A program made the position numbers and the translations under genes. A stretch of DNA of 64,000 nt from Kalaharituber pfeilii (lineage: Eukaryota; Ascomycota; Pezizomycetes; Pezizales; Pezizaceae), in contig WHUZ01000054.1 of NCBI GenBank assembly GCA_015179045.1, forward strand, positions 372,001 to 436,000. The letters run 5' to 3'. Numbering within the stretch: the stretch's first letter is position 1; every line of letters begins with the position of its first letter. The notes beneath the pieces were generated by a model. That model was not told the origin of the DNA, searched no databases, and saw nothing but the letters and a program-made list of their open reading frames with translations. Of the stretch, positions 11,711 through 21,879 are shown piece by piece.

Positions 11711-12362
11711 GTGGCTGTCACTGAATAATTGAGAATGGTTACCAGAAGTTATCAGAGAAAATACGCCAACCAAATTAGGCAGGAACCGTGAGGTACGGTA
11801 CCCCTTTTAACCCTGCGAAATTTATTAGTAAGTAAAATGAATTACCACGACTAAACGCCCCGCAATATACGCGTATCGACTTTACATGCGACATGCCCCA
11901 TTTAAGTCAAAGAGCTGTAATACAGCAAGAGCTCAGGAGCAATGTAAAAGCTACCATGATGCTTATGGTTCTTGATTCAGATGCAGACTCCAACTCAGAT
12001 TTAGAGGAAATGGCCAAAGATACACTTCTTATGTCAATATAATGTTCCAGGGTGAATTGACATGTATGAATAGGATATGTGTGCGTTATTTGTGGTTGTA
12101 GATGCGCGCTGAAAATTGATGCAAATCGAAATGTGTATACGCAGATGCATATGGTGCGAACTGTTGTGGGTGTATGCAGCAAAGTAGGTTACTAACTGAG
12201 CTCTACTTACCAGAACAGTTACCAGAACTTTTGCTGGTAAGTTGCGCCACCATCCAAATGTGCCAATGAACGAAGGCGCCAAGGCACTAAAAGCGCCTCA
12301 GTCAAGTATAGTAAAGTATAGTGAAGTGTGGATGCCATTCTCAATTATTCAGTGACAACCAC
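11711..12362 (+). mobile_element. TIR element, copy 2 (non-autonomous)
   Basis: A 652-bp element bounded by GTGGCTGTCACTGAATAATT at the left and its near inverse (ending GTGACAACCAC) at the right, flanked by TA on both sides. It is an inverted copy of 9261-9830 with about 80 bp more internal sequence. It is far too short to code a transposase; only the first ~49 codons of one seem to survive (11893-12042). Confidence 0.75.
11893..12042 (+). pseudogene. N-terminal stub of a transposon protein
   Basis: A 49-codon frame starting MPHLSQRAVIQQEL and running through an acidic stretch (LDSDADSNSDLEE) to TAA, inside a TIR element. Its position and character suggest the N-terminus of the parent transposase left after an internal deletion; PIF-type fungal proteins can begin in this way, but I cannot assign the family firmly. 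Copy 1 of the element has the same ATG followed by an early stop. Confidence 0.4.
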
Positions 12363-12649
12363 TAGTATACTTCATGTACCGAAACCAGCAAAAGAGAGCA
12401 ACAGTTCCGATTAGCATAGAGGTGGTCCGGGGTTCAGCGTTCGATTCTTCGAATCTCCAGTTTCTTAAACTACACTGTTACACTCCAGCATTTTTTTTTC
12501 CCCCCTTCAGCGCACGAGAACATCAATTTTATGCTGGCAATGTTCATGCCCTTCGTATTCATGGGAATATTTTGAGCATATTCAAGACCTTTTTTTTTGA
12601 CAGCCCATTGCATCGCTTCTACCATGAATACTAAGCTGAGAGTATTGGC
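12363..12649. other. Spacer, no gene
   Basis: Contains T-rich tracts at 12488-12500 and 12588-12599. A GTTCGATTC at about 12441 is B-box-like but stands alone. Confidence 0.35.
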
Positions 12650-12703
12650 AAGTAATTTTATATATCATTCCTCGTATATCGCCTGTGGGCTACGACGAGA
12701 ACA
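12650..12703 (-). mobile_element. Diverged second-family LINE tail
   Basis: The minus strand reads CTCGT..GCCC.ACA.GGC..ACGAG (12671-12699), a diverged version of the second-family 3' stem-loop. One arm has changed and the other keeps pairing. No long poly(T) remains and target duplications are not clear, so this is an old copy. Confidence 0.45.
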
Positions 12704-12820
12704 TACAAAGGAAGTAGCAGGAATTAGGGACAAAATTGAATATTCGCTATTACGTCTGTTTTCTTCCCAGTCCCTTTTCACCTTTGAACCCATTCCAATC
12801 ATGACAAGTATATGGAGTAC

Positions 12821-13235
12821 ATGACCACTGATACAGCTGCGGCACAATCGATGGCAATGATGGGCCCCACCAATCTTCCTCACACCACTGAAATCCCCCT
12901 CCTACCACCAACCCCCCCGGCCATCACCATAGAAAAGCCTCAGAGCAGGAAGCAATTCGGCATTGTTGTACACAGGTAGCCTTAAGGAAGAAACTAGGGG
13001 ACGCCCACAACTGGCTGGAGGCTGCTAACAAGGACTTAGTGCAGATACCGGGATTCGGTGGTTGAGAAAGAGGGAAACACTTATAGAGGAGGTGAAACTC
13101 ACAAGCTCAATCGTGGTATACTTGGAGGAGCAATCTGAGCCAATACTAGGAAGAGTGAGATTAGGAGGGAAATGGCTGAAGCCTGTCAGTATGAGTGGGA
13201 CAGAGCATTTTTCACCTCTGGGGAAGTTAATGTGA
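12821..13235 (+). pseudogene. LINE ORF1 (RNA-binding protein) remnant
   Basis: Decayed ORF1 of a LINE related to the element at 52950-54425. The first frame (from ATG 12821) runs to KQFGIVVH; a second holds ALRKKLGDAHNWLEAANKDL; a third holds IRWLRKRETLIEE, LTSSIVVYLEE and GRVRLGGKWLKPV and ends at TGA 13233. The same blocks occur in the 52950-54425 protein (VVVHGISLRKDLG, GIRWLRRKAELLAEG, TSSVVVYLEEE, RVRLGGRLL). This is the RRM-like part typical of fungal LINE ORF1 proteins. At least two frameshifts separate the blocks. No zinc knuckle follows. Confidence 0.65.
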
Positions 13236-14887
13236 ATGTTGCTTGCTTGGATTCCCATTCGGGCCTGTTTGACAAGTGAGGATAACCTGGTTTGTTTCCT
13301 TTTCTGCCTGTAACATAGAGAGATTCATGGGCATCATATTGGTTGTCTTGGATTTGGTTTTACAGACAAACCTGTCATATTGGATACCTGTCATACTGGA
13401 TAACCTGTCAAATTGCATAAACTTTGTCGGCCCGAATTTGGGCCTGTGGAATTATTGGATATTTTCATTTATTGGATGGATAACAATAGCCGGTTTCCCG
13501 GATTTACTGGTAACTGGACCTGTCATATTGGATAGTGCCAATGCTAGCAAGGATCATTGTGCTTAGTGATAGAAATTTTCATTTCGGTATACTAATTTGA
13601 CAAACAGATAGGGTTATTTATCCTAGTTATGCTTCTGTCTCTTTGGTAGATTTGTAGTTGAGATGACTACTATTGTATGCCTCTCATTTAATGGATACCT
13701 ATAGCCCAGAACTGGCAGACCCAGATGATGTAGACCCAATGGATCAGGATCAGCTTAAAGAAGATGAATTCAAGGAACTAGAACCAATCTCACTCCATGA
13801 GGTACATAATTCATTTTTGTTTTTGTTTTTTTTATCATTACTCGCGGTTCACAATTAAGTAGTTTGATCAGCAACAGGAAAAACAGCACAAACAGCACAG
13901 AAGGACGAACAAGCAGCACTTGCCTTCTGCGGCTTGAAAAGTACATGACTTTGTTGAGCCTGAAGCATCTCTTGAAACAGGCCTCCATTACTGCTTATTT
14001 TGCTCCTGTATGGTCTGTTATTCATGTAGGTATCTGTTACTGATTGCATGTATTTACCTCGAAACTTGATCTCTGCACTCCAACCTGTCATGCTGGATAT
14101 GATAACCTGTCAAATTGCATAAGATTTCTCGGCCCGAGCCTTATCAAATATGACAGGCTTGTCTGTATTTGCACTTCGTTTGTTCCCACCTATGGCCATA
14201 ATGACATTGCCGCCAGTTTCTGTAGTAACAACTTTCGTTTTCTAACCTAGTAAAATCGTGTTAGCAAGACAATTCAGCGATTGAACAATGCCAATGACTG
14301 TGACAAGGCCAGTGCCGAAAAGATTGCTTATCCTAATTACGGAACAAGTATGCTACTTTAATCTACATATCAACAAAGGAACTTGAAGCAAAAAAAGTAA
14401 TAACCCGAATCACAAAGTAAAGAAAGATTCTATGTCAAAGAATTCCAATAATGAAAGAAGGCCCAAATAATCAAAGAAGAATAATCAAAAAAGCCATAGA
14501 AAGATCCATCCTTTATGCCAGAGTGACAACCCTGTATCACAAGCCGTGGCCTATTCCGGTGCAACACCAATTCTTTCAGCTTCGCCACAGTGTCATATTT
14601 CACTGTTCGTACGAGCCTACTGGTAGAGTCACGAAATCCCTAAGTCTTGACCCACCGTCTGCATAACTCAGACAAGGGGCGTTCTTCTGGCCATGTTCAG
14701 CTTCAACTAGCACAGGGCCTTCCCAGCATGGGGGAGGGCATCTAGTGTCAAAATCCAACCTGTGTTGTCCTCATTCGTACACCGCTCGCAAGGGCCCCCA
14801 GGACCTCCTGCCTGCTTGGTCATTTCTACATGAACATGGTTGATTCCTTCGGTTTGAAATATACTGGGGTCTTGTTTGAAGTCATGT
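13236..14887. other. Anonymous region with dispersed repeat motif
   Basis: A motif built on CCTGTCATATTGGATA, followed by AACCTGTCAAATTGCATAA and TCGGCCCGA, occurs at 13371-13432 and again, direct, at 14086-14138; single motif copies are near 13516 and, inverted, near 14150. These look like degraded ends of a DNA transposon. A short acidic frame (13682-13801, MDTYSPELADPDDVDPMD) ends at a possible GTACAT donor, and a T-rich patch at 13826-13850 resembles a trimmed second-family LINE tail. I cannot support any intact gene. Confidence 0.4.
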
Positions 14888-14945
14888 CCTGCCATGGCGA
14901 ACAGCTGCGAGCGGGGTTATGTGTGTAAAAAAAAAAAAAAAAAAA
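14888..14945 (+). mobile_element. 3'-tail-only LINE insertion, first family
   Basis: CCTGCCATGGCGAACAGC, then GAGCGGGGTTATGTG and 18 A residues: the last ~40 nt plus poly(A) of the LINE lineage A/B/C (compare 25688-25745 and 30173-30233). Imperfect GAAGTCATG / GAGGTCATG near the ends may be the decayed target duplication. No LINE coding sequence is attached. Confidence 0.6.
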
Positions 14946-15083
14946 GGGCTGAGGTCATGATTGATTGCACAGTGCATCGACGCACTCGCTATCGAGACGC
15001 TTTGTTTTACGAATGCAACTTGGTTGAACATATCATGACAGGTTATGTCCTTGAGTTCTCTCTATCATGTACGATGCTCTGTC

Positions 15084-15808
15084 CAGTGTTCCCAACCGGC
15101 CAGGCCGTCCAGGCCATTTAGGCCGTTCAAGCAATTTCAGGGGAAGGAGGGCTGGTTACGAGGCTATTTCAGGGGCCACCTTCAGGTTACTTCAATATTT
15201 TCGGATAACTATCTAGACTTTTTTTTATTGAGCAGCGCTTTTCGCAGGTATTCAGGTAAGTAATTTTTTTTGTATCGCTTGACTATATACTAATTTCTTA
15301 TTAGTATTGCAGGGAGACAGACATTCCAACCACCGGTACTGGCGATGATGATTCCTTTAGTATTCTCCTATTCTTCACTCTCCATAGTGCAGTTCAAGTT
15401 TTGACCTTGCATCGACGATTCCCTGCAGTCCAATCTGATGCCGATATCGAGTCTTCTGGAATTTGGGTTACAAAAATCTGGTGCGACAAAGTTGGATTTG
15501 ACACAATGGTGAAGATGTGCATGGCTAATGGAAAGCGATACTGGCGGTGTAAAATCAGCAAGCAAAATCCTAAACATTAGAGAATGAGGTATACGTAGAA
15601 TTTAGAGTGCGTTCTGTATATAGCTAGCTACTGTATAACTTAACTCACACTGCAGCCTGAATGGCCTGAATGGCCTGAATGGCCTGGACCGGCCTGGGCG
15701 GCCTGGGCCGGCCTGAAACATTCAGGCCGCCTGGACCGGCGCGGGCGGACCTCACGGCCGGCCAGGCCATACCCTTGGCCTGGCCTGGCCGGCCCGTTGG
15801 GAACACTG
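15084..15808 (+). mobile_element. hAT-like element, internally deleted
   Basis: A 725-bp segment bounded by CAGTGTTCCCAAC at the left and its exact inverse GTTGGGAACACTG at the right. GGCC-rich sub-terminal repeats (GGCCAGG, GGCCTGAAT) follow on both sides. The interior carries a short coding remnant (15317-15580) with hAT-like character. The ends are of hAT type, but I could not find an 8-bp target duplication, so the boundaries are less certain than the inverted repeats themselves. Confidence 0.6.
15317..15580 (+). pseudogene. hAT transposase N-terminal fragment
   Basis: An 88-codon open stretch after a TTGCAG acceptor. It contains ESSGIWVTKIW and NGKRYWRCKISKQNPKH, resembling the start of a BED-type zinc finger at the N-terminus of fungal hAT transposases, where a Trp-Arg-Cys motif precedes the second metal ligand pair. 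It stops at TAG before the finger is complete and no DDE or dimerisation region follows. Assignment rests mainly on the enclosing inverted repeats. Confidence 0.4.
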
Positions 15809-16138
15809 CTCACCATGCTAGCTCTCTGCAGTCTTTGCACCTATCGTAGAGACTATTTGCAAACGGTGATGAGGATGCTTGATTGAAAGTACTCATCACT
15901 ACTTCCTTGCCCTTTAGACCCTCATGCATCTCGTTTCACAGATCAAGCTTTATCTTAGTTAAAAGTAGACTGTATGACAGCTCTTCATTTTTAATGATAG
16001 GCATATATAATATGCTATTAACTCGAATCCCCTGCCAAAGGTCAGATTACTATTACACGCTGCTAATGTACAAAGACATTTGAGGATTCATGACATCGAT
16101 TCCTTCAATTCAAATACTTGTTGCCATGCCATGCTTGT

Positions 16139-16751
16139 TTACTTCTCACTGGGGCCCTTATAACCTTCCTCACCAGGTTTCTTCTGACTTGGCCCGTCAA
16201 CCATCTTCTCAACAGTACCCGCAATGCCGCCACCAGAAGCGTCAAATTGTCGACCAATCACACCCTCCTTCGCAAAAGGGCCACCAATCTTCTCGCCAAT
16301 CTGGCCAATGTTGCCATCGGCTACACAAAGCTGATGTCAGCAAGAATTACAAAATATAAATCGATCAATAATACTCACGGTTGAATTGTCTGCCAACGGC
16401 ACCTCCACTGCTAAATATACTTGGGTTCTGCGAACTCTTTGAATGCATACTGCCAACCTTATCGGCAGCATCATAAATTGGGTTACCAGTATCACCAGGA
16501 ACGCCCTTCCCAGATCCACTACCGACATCACTCTTCCCAGAGCGATCGAGTTCTTTGGCCATGTCACCAGTAGCATCCTTGATGCCCTGGGTAGTGTTAT
16601 GGACTGTATCTGCTGCCTCCGGGACGTATGGATTAGACCTGCGGTCGGCCATTGTGCGAGCGTGGATGGGTGTTAAAGTGAATAAACGAAGTGTGGTTGA
16701 GCGAAGTGTGCTGAACTGAGTACTGATGTTAGTGATGGAACGGATAGACAT
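16139..16751 (-). CDS. Small hydrophilic protein, unknown function
   Basis: A 184-aa protein from exons 16751-16379 and 16320-16139, joined over a 58-bp intron (GTGAGT...TGTAG) that restores the frame (GRQFN-PDGNIGQIGEK). Two related blocks can be seen: GGAVGRQFNPDGNIG / IGEKIGGPFAKEG and VIGRQFDASGGGIAGTVEK; the repeated G-x-I/V-G-R-Q-F motif suggests an internal duplication. The rest is rich in Gly, Asp, Ser and Lys, without a membrane segment or enzyme motif. The first 33 residues (MSIRSITNISTQF...) are Arg/Ser/Thr-rich and lack acidic residues, as in mitochondrial presequences; a second in-frame ATG (MADRRSNPYVPEAAD, residue 34) may be the start instead. Small proteins of this style are widespread in filamentous fungi, but I know no function. 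Confidence 0.7.
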
Positions 16752-17400
16752 TTTTCTGAGGGAGACGAGAAGAAACGGTGAGAAATATATGTCCAAGGAA
16801 CAAACTAAGATAAAGCAGAACGAGTGAAGTTAAGTATCGGTCTATCGATGCATACGGATAGGCACGTACCGGTGACGACAAATTCTGATACTTGGATTAT
16901 GGCTGCTTGCGCCGCGCCATCACGAGACTGCCGTTTTGAGGTGGTGGTTGCTTCATGAGGCTTTTGTGACGTACTCGAGTCTATTGGTTGCAAACTAGAG
17001 TACACTTGTCAATCGTGGGCGGAAGGGCCGCGCGCAGATCCTGTGCCCCATAGTCTCGCAAAGCAGGCAACATCCGAGCTTGAACAACACTTGCATCTTA
17101 ATTAACCCAATTACAGGAAATGAGACAATTGGTGCTAACTATATGGCGTCACCGATCGATCTAAAGGGCGAGTTCCGAGGACCAGATTCGGACTTGGATT
17201 CGTACAAAATTTCAGCCACATGCAAGCGAAATGTGCCAATCAGCAGCAGGATCGGACTTCGCATTCCGCAGTGTGGAGCAAGAATGTTCTCTTGGCATGC
17301 TATAGGACGCGGAGCGTATGCGCAATATTATCAACTATGGTATTTCCGGATCCTTCGTTGGGTGCCGCGTGCGGTTGCTATCCTTCATAGTTGCCTGTTT
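16752..17400. other. Upstream region of the small-protein gene
   Basis: Presumed promoter of the minus-strand gene, with CATATATTTC about 30 bp upstream of its ATG. A plus-strand 140-codon frame at 17080-17502 runs through a LINE tail and is not a gene. Confidence 0.35.
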
Positions 17401-17438
17401 TTTTTTGTTTTTTTTTTATATCACGTAACCCCGCACGC
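17401..17438 (-). mobile_element. Minimal LINE-tail insertion (about 38 bp)
   Basis: A T-rich tract and ATATCACGTAACCCCGC, i.e. the minus-strand reading GCGGGGTTACGTGATAT-A(n). AGTTGCCTGTTTT lies directly before (17389-17401) and again after (17439-17451), a clean target-site duplication. Only about 20 nt of non-A LINE sequence is present, the shortest such insertion in the window. Confidence 0.7.
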
Positions 17439-17694
17439 AGTTGCCTGTTTTAACTCCACCCTGTTTTATCATAACTCCACTGAGTTTTCTCCTCGCATTT
17501 GATGCCAAATTCGGTCAACCTTTGTACTCGAGGGTTTCCCCCAGGTTTCCATCATTGCTTCTGCACATCCCTCAAGACTACTTATGCATAAGTCAATTAC
17601 GCATACAGGCCTGACCTCAGTGGAATGCATTCAGCGCCACTTATTTACACTGACCAGTGCATGTGTACTTGTTTACGGTCAACTGAGTTGTGAG

Positions 17695-17985
17695 TAGTGA
17701 GCGGCACGAGCTAGCTCGAGCCTGGATTGATTATATACATAATATTGACAAACTAAACTAAACTAAGCCAAATTTTCATCTTTCTCACTACTATCAGGTA
17801 AATTGTGCATTTCGAAGTTGTTGGTAGGTCAGAATGAGCTCCAAGTCTCTAATTATCACTATATTAGGTATTTGCAGTTTATGAAACCTTGCACTGGCTA
17901 AGCATTTTAGCGAGCTGTCAAGAAAAACACTACCATGATCTTGGCTCGTTTGAGCTGGAGCTGGCTCGGCTCGTGCCGCTCACTA
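17695..17985. mobile_element. hAT-type MITE, copy 1
   Basis: A 291-bp element with inverted ends TAGTGAGCGGCACGAGC / GCTCGTGCCGCTCACTA, flanked by a perfect 8-bp duplication GTTGTGAG (17687-17694 and 17986-17993). There is no coding capacity. A second copy with a different perfect 8-bp duplication is at 57136-57470. Eight-base targets and short inverted repeats are typical of hAT elements. Confidence 0.88.
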
Positions 17986-17993
17986 GTTGTGAG

Positions 17994-18413
17994 GTGAGGT
18001 TCTGAAGGTTACAGTAAAGGAGAATACTGGTTGCGGTGACTATGTCAGAGCACATTAGGATGCATCCTTAACCTCAACATCGTATCATTCGCTTGATTAG
18101 TATAGTGCTTTTAAGCTCTTTAGGGCCATAACTATAATAGTTGAGAAAACGAAGTTTATCTCTGCTATTATCACAGTATTCAACTACATCAATGTATATC
18201 GGGGTCCAATCTAGATGCTATCACCATCACCAGCGTTTGCCAGGAGCACTTTGTGTCGAGACGAAGTAGTGTAGGTATGGGACGCAGCAGTCAAGACATC
18301 AGGACATTGCGGCTCTAGTTCTACTTCTGGCTCATGGCTGCATCATGGTGCCGGTGCCGACACTACATGCCAGCCAGACTAGCCATACGTCATCAAGATG
18401 TTTCCAAGTTCCG
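17994..18413. other. Spacer before LINE A
   Basis: No gene. The downstream boundary is placed where similarity to the 5' end of LINE C begins (CGACAACAACTTTT). I could not find a target duplication pairing this flank with the sequence after the poly(A) at 25745. Confidence 0.35.
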
Positions 18414-18442
18414 TCGACAACAACTTTTCCAGGACGAGTGCT

Positions 18443-18532
18443 TGGTCGTAACTCCACGACCAGACGCTCCCCCGAGACGCAGATTACACCAAAGCGAAGC
18501 CCAGGACCGCCTGGCACAGTATATCGACTTTG
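18443..18532 (+). promoter_or_regulatory. Structured 5'UTR of LINE A
   Basis: Two helices are visible: TGGTCGT (18443-18449) with ACGACCA (18456-18462) around loop AACTCC, and CCAGG-ACCG-CCTGG (18501-18514) inside an outer CAAAG (18490-18494) / CTTTG (18528-18532). LINE C has the same loops AACTCC and ACCG with different but still complementary stems, so the pairing is conserved rather than the sequence. The role is unknown (translation start, packaging by ORF1 protein, or RNA stability). Confidence 0.55.
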
Positions 18533-18888
18533 TTTGAAGGATTTCGAATTCGCAGAACCCTTCCTCCACGATAATCGTTTTTCGACTTCGTGAGAGGAAA
18601 TCTCAAAAAAAAAACCAACACGACCCGGGGGCCCTGCGCCATTGGGGTCAGTGCACCCGGACCCTAGAACAACACTCACAAGAGGTGTGGGTACACAGGC
18701 GTCGAGCTAAACCCGTTTCGGATACCGATACCGATTGACCGAGATCGGGTAATCGACAGAGCCACAAGGGAGACACGTCCCAAGGAGGTTCAACCAGTTA
18801 GATACAGCACCGCCACCAGTGGCGGTAACACAAAAAGAGAGGCACAAGGGAAGGACAGAATAGGAAGTGTCGGTGCGAGAAAAGAAAC

Positions 18889-21860
18889 ATGTTTGCGGGA
18901 GTAGGCAAGAGAAGAGGGGGATTGAAGGAAAAGAAAGGTACGGGGATCGGTATCTTTGGACCGTGTCGCCCTGGGGAATGGGGAAAAGAAAGTGTTGTAA
19001 TTCACGGGGAGAGGCAGTACACGCTTGAGGAGGTATCGGGATGGGAAACGGAGGATTTCTTCAAGAGAAAAGGGGAGAAGGGAGAGCCGGCAGAGGATAA
19101 GACCATAGGGGAACTGCTGGTAGAAGCCACGCAGAGGACACTCAAGTGGGAGGGAGAACGGGTCAATCAGGGGGAAGTACTGTCATTAATGAACCTGGCA
19201 GTGGAGGTTGGAAAAGAAGATGATGGAGAAAGGGGAGGAACAGATCAGTTTCGGAAGCCAGGATCTGAGAGATCCAATGAAGAGGAAAATGATAAGGCAC
19301 ATTTTGACGGAGTGTCTCATGGGAAAGACAATAAGTGAGGAGGAGCTCGAGAGGGATTTGAAGGAAGCGGATATGGAAATGGTGCAGGAGTGGGAAGAAC
19401 GCGGGGAGGAGTGTGTGGGCACCATTACGGTAAGAAACGTTCAAACAGGCATCGCGGCACAGAGGGTGGTAAACACCCCGAAGGTCAGAGGGGGGAGGTT
19501 TGGGGTGGCAAGAAGGGAGGAGGGGTCACCGTCGGGGACAAGCAATCGGAGCCGATGGGCACCGAAGACACCCACCTTGATGGACGTGGAAGAGACAGTG
19601 GAGGAGGTGAACCCATACTGGGATCCAGTCCCGGAGCCCAGAAGAAATTTGTTTGGAACTCCGGCGCCGGCGAAGCGGGGATTCATCAGCTTGGGAGAAG
19701 TTGAGGTCTCGCAACCGGAAGGGGTTACACAGGAGGTGGAGGTGGAAGCAACACAGCAAGTGGTACCGGCAGTGCCAGTCATCCCGTATGTGGACCTCAC
19801 GGAGGGTACGCAGACACAGGATATGAGGATTGAAGACTCTCAACTACAACAGGAGGGAGAGACGGAGATGGTAACAGGAGAGACGGGAGGTAGGGAGGGA
19901 GAAGGAGAGGAGGACGAGGATATGGGGGGACAGGAGGAGGAAGAACTGGACGCAGACGACGATTTGGTAGGAGCAGCAGTGATCTTTCTGAGAAAGGCCC
20001 AAATGTGGGAGGTAGCGGAAAAGGAGAAGGGGAAGAAAGGGAAGAGTAAGTCGGTAAAGAAAGTCCGCAGGGCGGAGGCAGAGGTTGCGAAACTTCTGGA
20101 AGGCACTCTGGGATACACGTGGAAGAAATTCCTCGAAGAGGTGGAGGAACATAAAGGAACAACGGAATGGTCGACATCGGCGGAGTTTACAAGGTTAACG
20201 GCAAAGGGGATGAAGTTGTGGGCGGATGACGTCAAGAAGGACTCAGAAGCTCAGGAGGAGAGGGGATGGCAGAGAGGGTGAAGAAGCTGGAGGAGATGGT
20301 TGTCAGTATTCACGCACACATGGGGCTGGCGACCACGGAGGATAAAGACAGGGCTGAGAAAAAGAGGAGGCAGGTGGAAAAGGAGAACCGGGAGAAGGAA
20401 ATGGAGAGGGAACGGCAAGCGGAGGCAAGGAGGATCGCGAGGAAGGCGGAGGAACAGAAAAAGAAGGAGGAGGAAGAGAGAGCGAAGCAGGAGAAAGCAC
20501 TTGAGGAGCACCAGACTCTCGACGGGCAGCAGAAGCTGAGGAAGAGGGAGCTCCTGAGGGCGCGAGAACTGGCAATCAAGCTCGAAGGGGATGCGCTGGA
20601 GTCAAGTCGGGAAGAGGATGCGCTGGCAGCGAAGCGCGCAAGAGAGGAGGCAGAGAGGATAGAGAAGGAGAATCAAGGATTCCTGTCAGCCCAAGTCATC
20701 CAAGAAGGGGAGGGATGGCAGGTGGTGGGGGGCAGGAAGCTGAGAAAGATCCAGATCACCTCACAACACAAGGAGAGGGTGATGGCGAAGGGTGAAACAT
20801 GGGAGAAGGAGAAGAGCAAGGCAGTTAAGGTGTTCGAGGGAGCCAGGAGGCATTGGGGAGCTGCGGAGAATAAACCCATGTTCCGAATGAAGAGGTTGGA
20901 CATCCACGGGGAAGTGTGCGTTTTCGAGAGGGTGTGGGAGGTAGAGGAAGTTCCGGCGGAGATGCCGAACGAGGAAGTCCACCGGAAATGCGAATCGGTG
21001 ATCAGGGCAATGTACAAAGATACGGTGAGGGTGTGGGTGGAGAATAAGAAAGCTGTCAAGTTAGTGATTAAGGGAGTGCCGGTGAAGAAGGGGGCGGTAA
21101 CAGATGCGGAAATCGCGGAGATCATAAAGAAAGAGAATCCGGGGTTGAAGGCAGGAAACAGGGGACCACATAGGTTTGCGTGGGCTCCAACCCGCAGAAT
21201 GCGAGATCAAGTGCAGTGACCTTCGAGGTCAGCGACGCGGAGGAGGCGAAGAGGCTCTGCACGGAGAAGGTGAATATTTTGGGAAGCAAGAGGTGGGTGC
21301 AGTTGTGGAGCCCAAAGGGGAAGAGTCAGGGGAGGAGACCGGAAATTAGAGAGAACTGGAGGAGACTGGAAGTAGACATGCCGGCGGAATCGTGAGGTCA
21401 GAACCACCGAAGAACGCACCGACCGGTCCTAGAGGAAGACAGGGGTGGAGCAGCGGACAGCAACAAGCGCAGACACAGACACAGCAAATGGGGAGTACAC
21501 AAAACACAAGCAATAGCATAGTGTGCTTGGTGTGCAAGAAACGAGGGCACGTGGCGAAGGAGTGTGAGGATAAGCAGGCAAAGGAGGCTTTTAGGGCATT
21601 GACAGAGAAGAGAAAGGGAACAGAGAGAGACGGGGGTAGAGTTACGAAGAGGAAGACGGAGGAGGAGGGAGTGGTTTTTTCATGCGAAGGATGAGGAGGA
21701 GGCGGAGGAGGTGGCAGCCATCTTGAGGGCAGCAAAGACCAAGGCAAAGGGAAAGGGAAGGAGGGAAACTGGGATGAGGAAGCCGAGAAGATGCAAGGGG
21801 TTAAGAAAGAAGTGGAGGGTATTGAGGATTCCGCGTGGGCCCCGAGCTCCGACGAGATGA
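18889..21860 (+). pseudogene. LINE A ORF1 (RNA-binding protein), frameshifted
   Basis: About 950 codons in at least five frame blocks: 18889-19210, 19208-20270, 20266-21190, 21200-21390 and 21392-21694, with a short basic extension beyond. The first block matches the N-terminal region of LINE C ORF1 (a GEWG...W-ET-D pattern). The middle is a very acidic segment followed by a long Lys/Glu/Arg coiled coil (about 20330-20680), the motif GEGWQVVGGRKLRK, an RRM-like region (KLVIKGVPVKKG, then AVTFEVSDAEEAKRL), and one CCHC knuckle CLVCKKRGHVAKEC. In the family this protein coats the LINE RNA. Single-base indels separate the blocks. Confidence 0.75.
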
Positions 21861-21879
21861 CAGAAGCTCCCAGGTCAAC

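Noticed and set aside
18414..18540. HDV-like or hammerhead ribozyme at the LINE 5' end
   Set aside because: Helices are present, but I could not place the HDV double-pseudoknot or a CTGANGA/GAAA hammerhead core.
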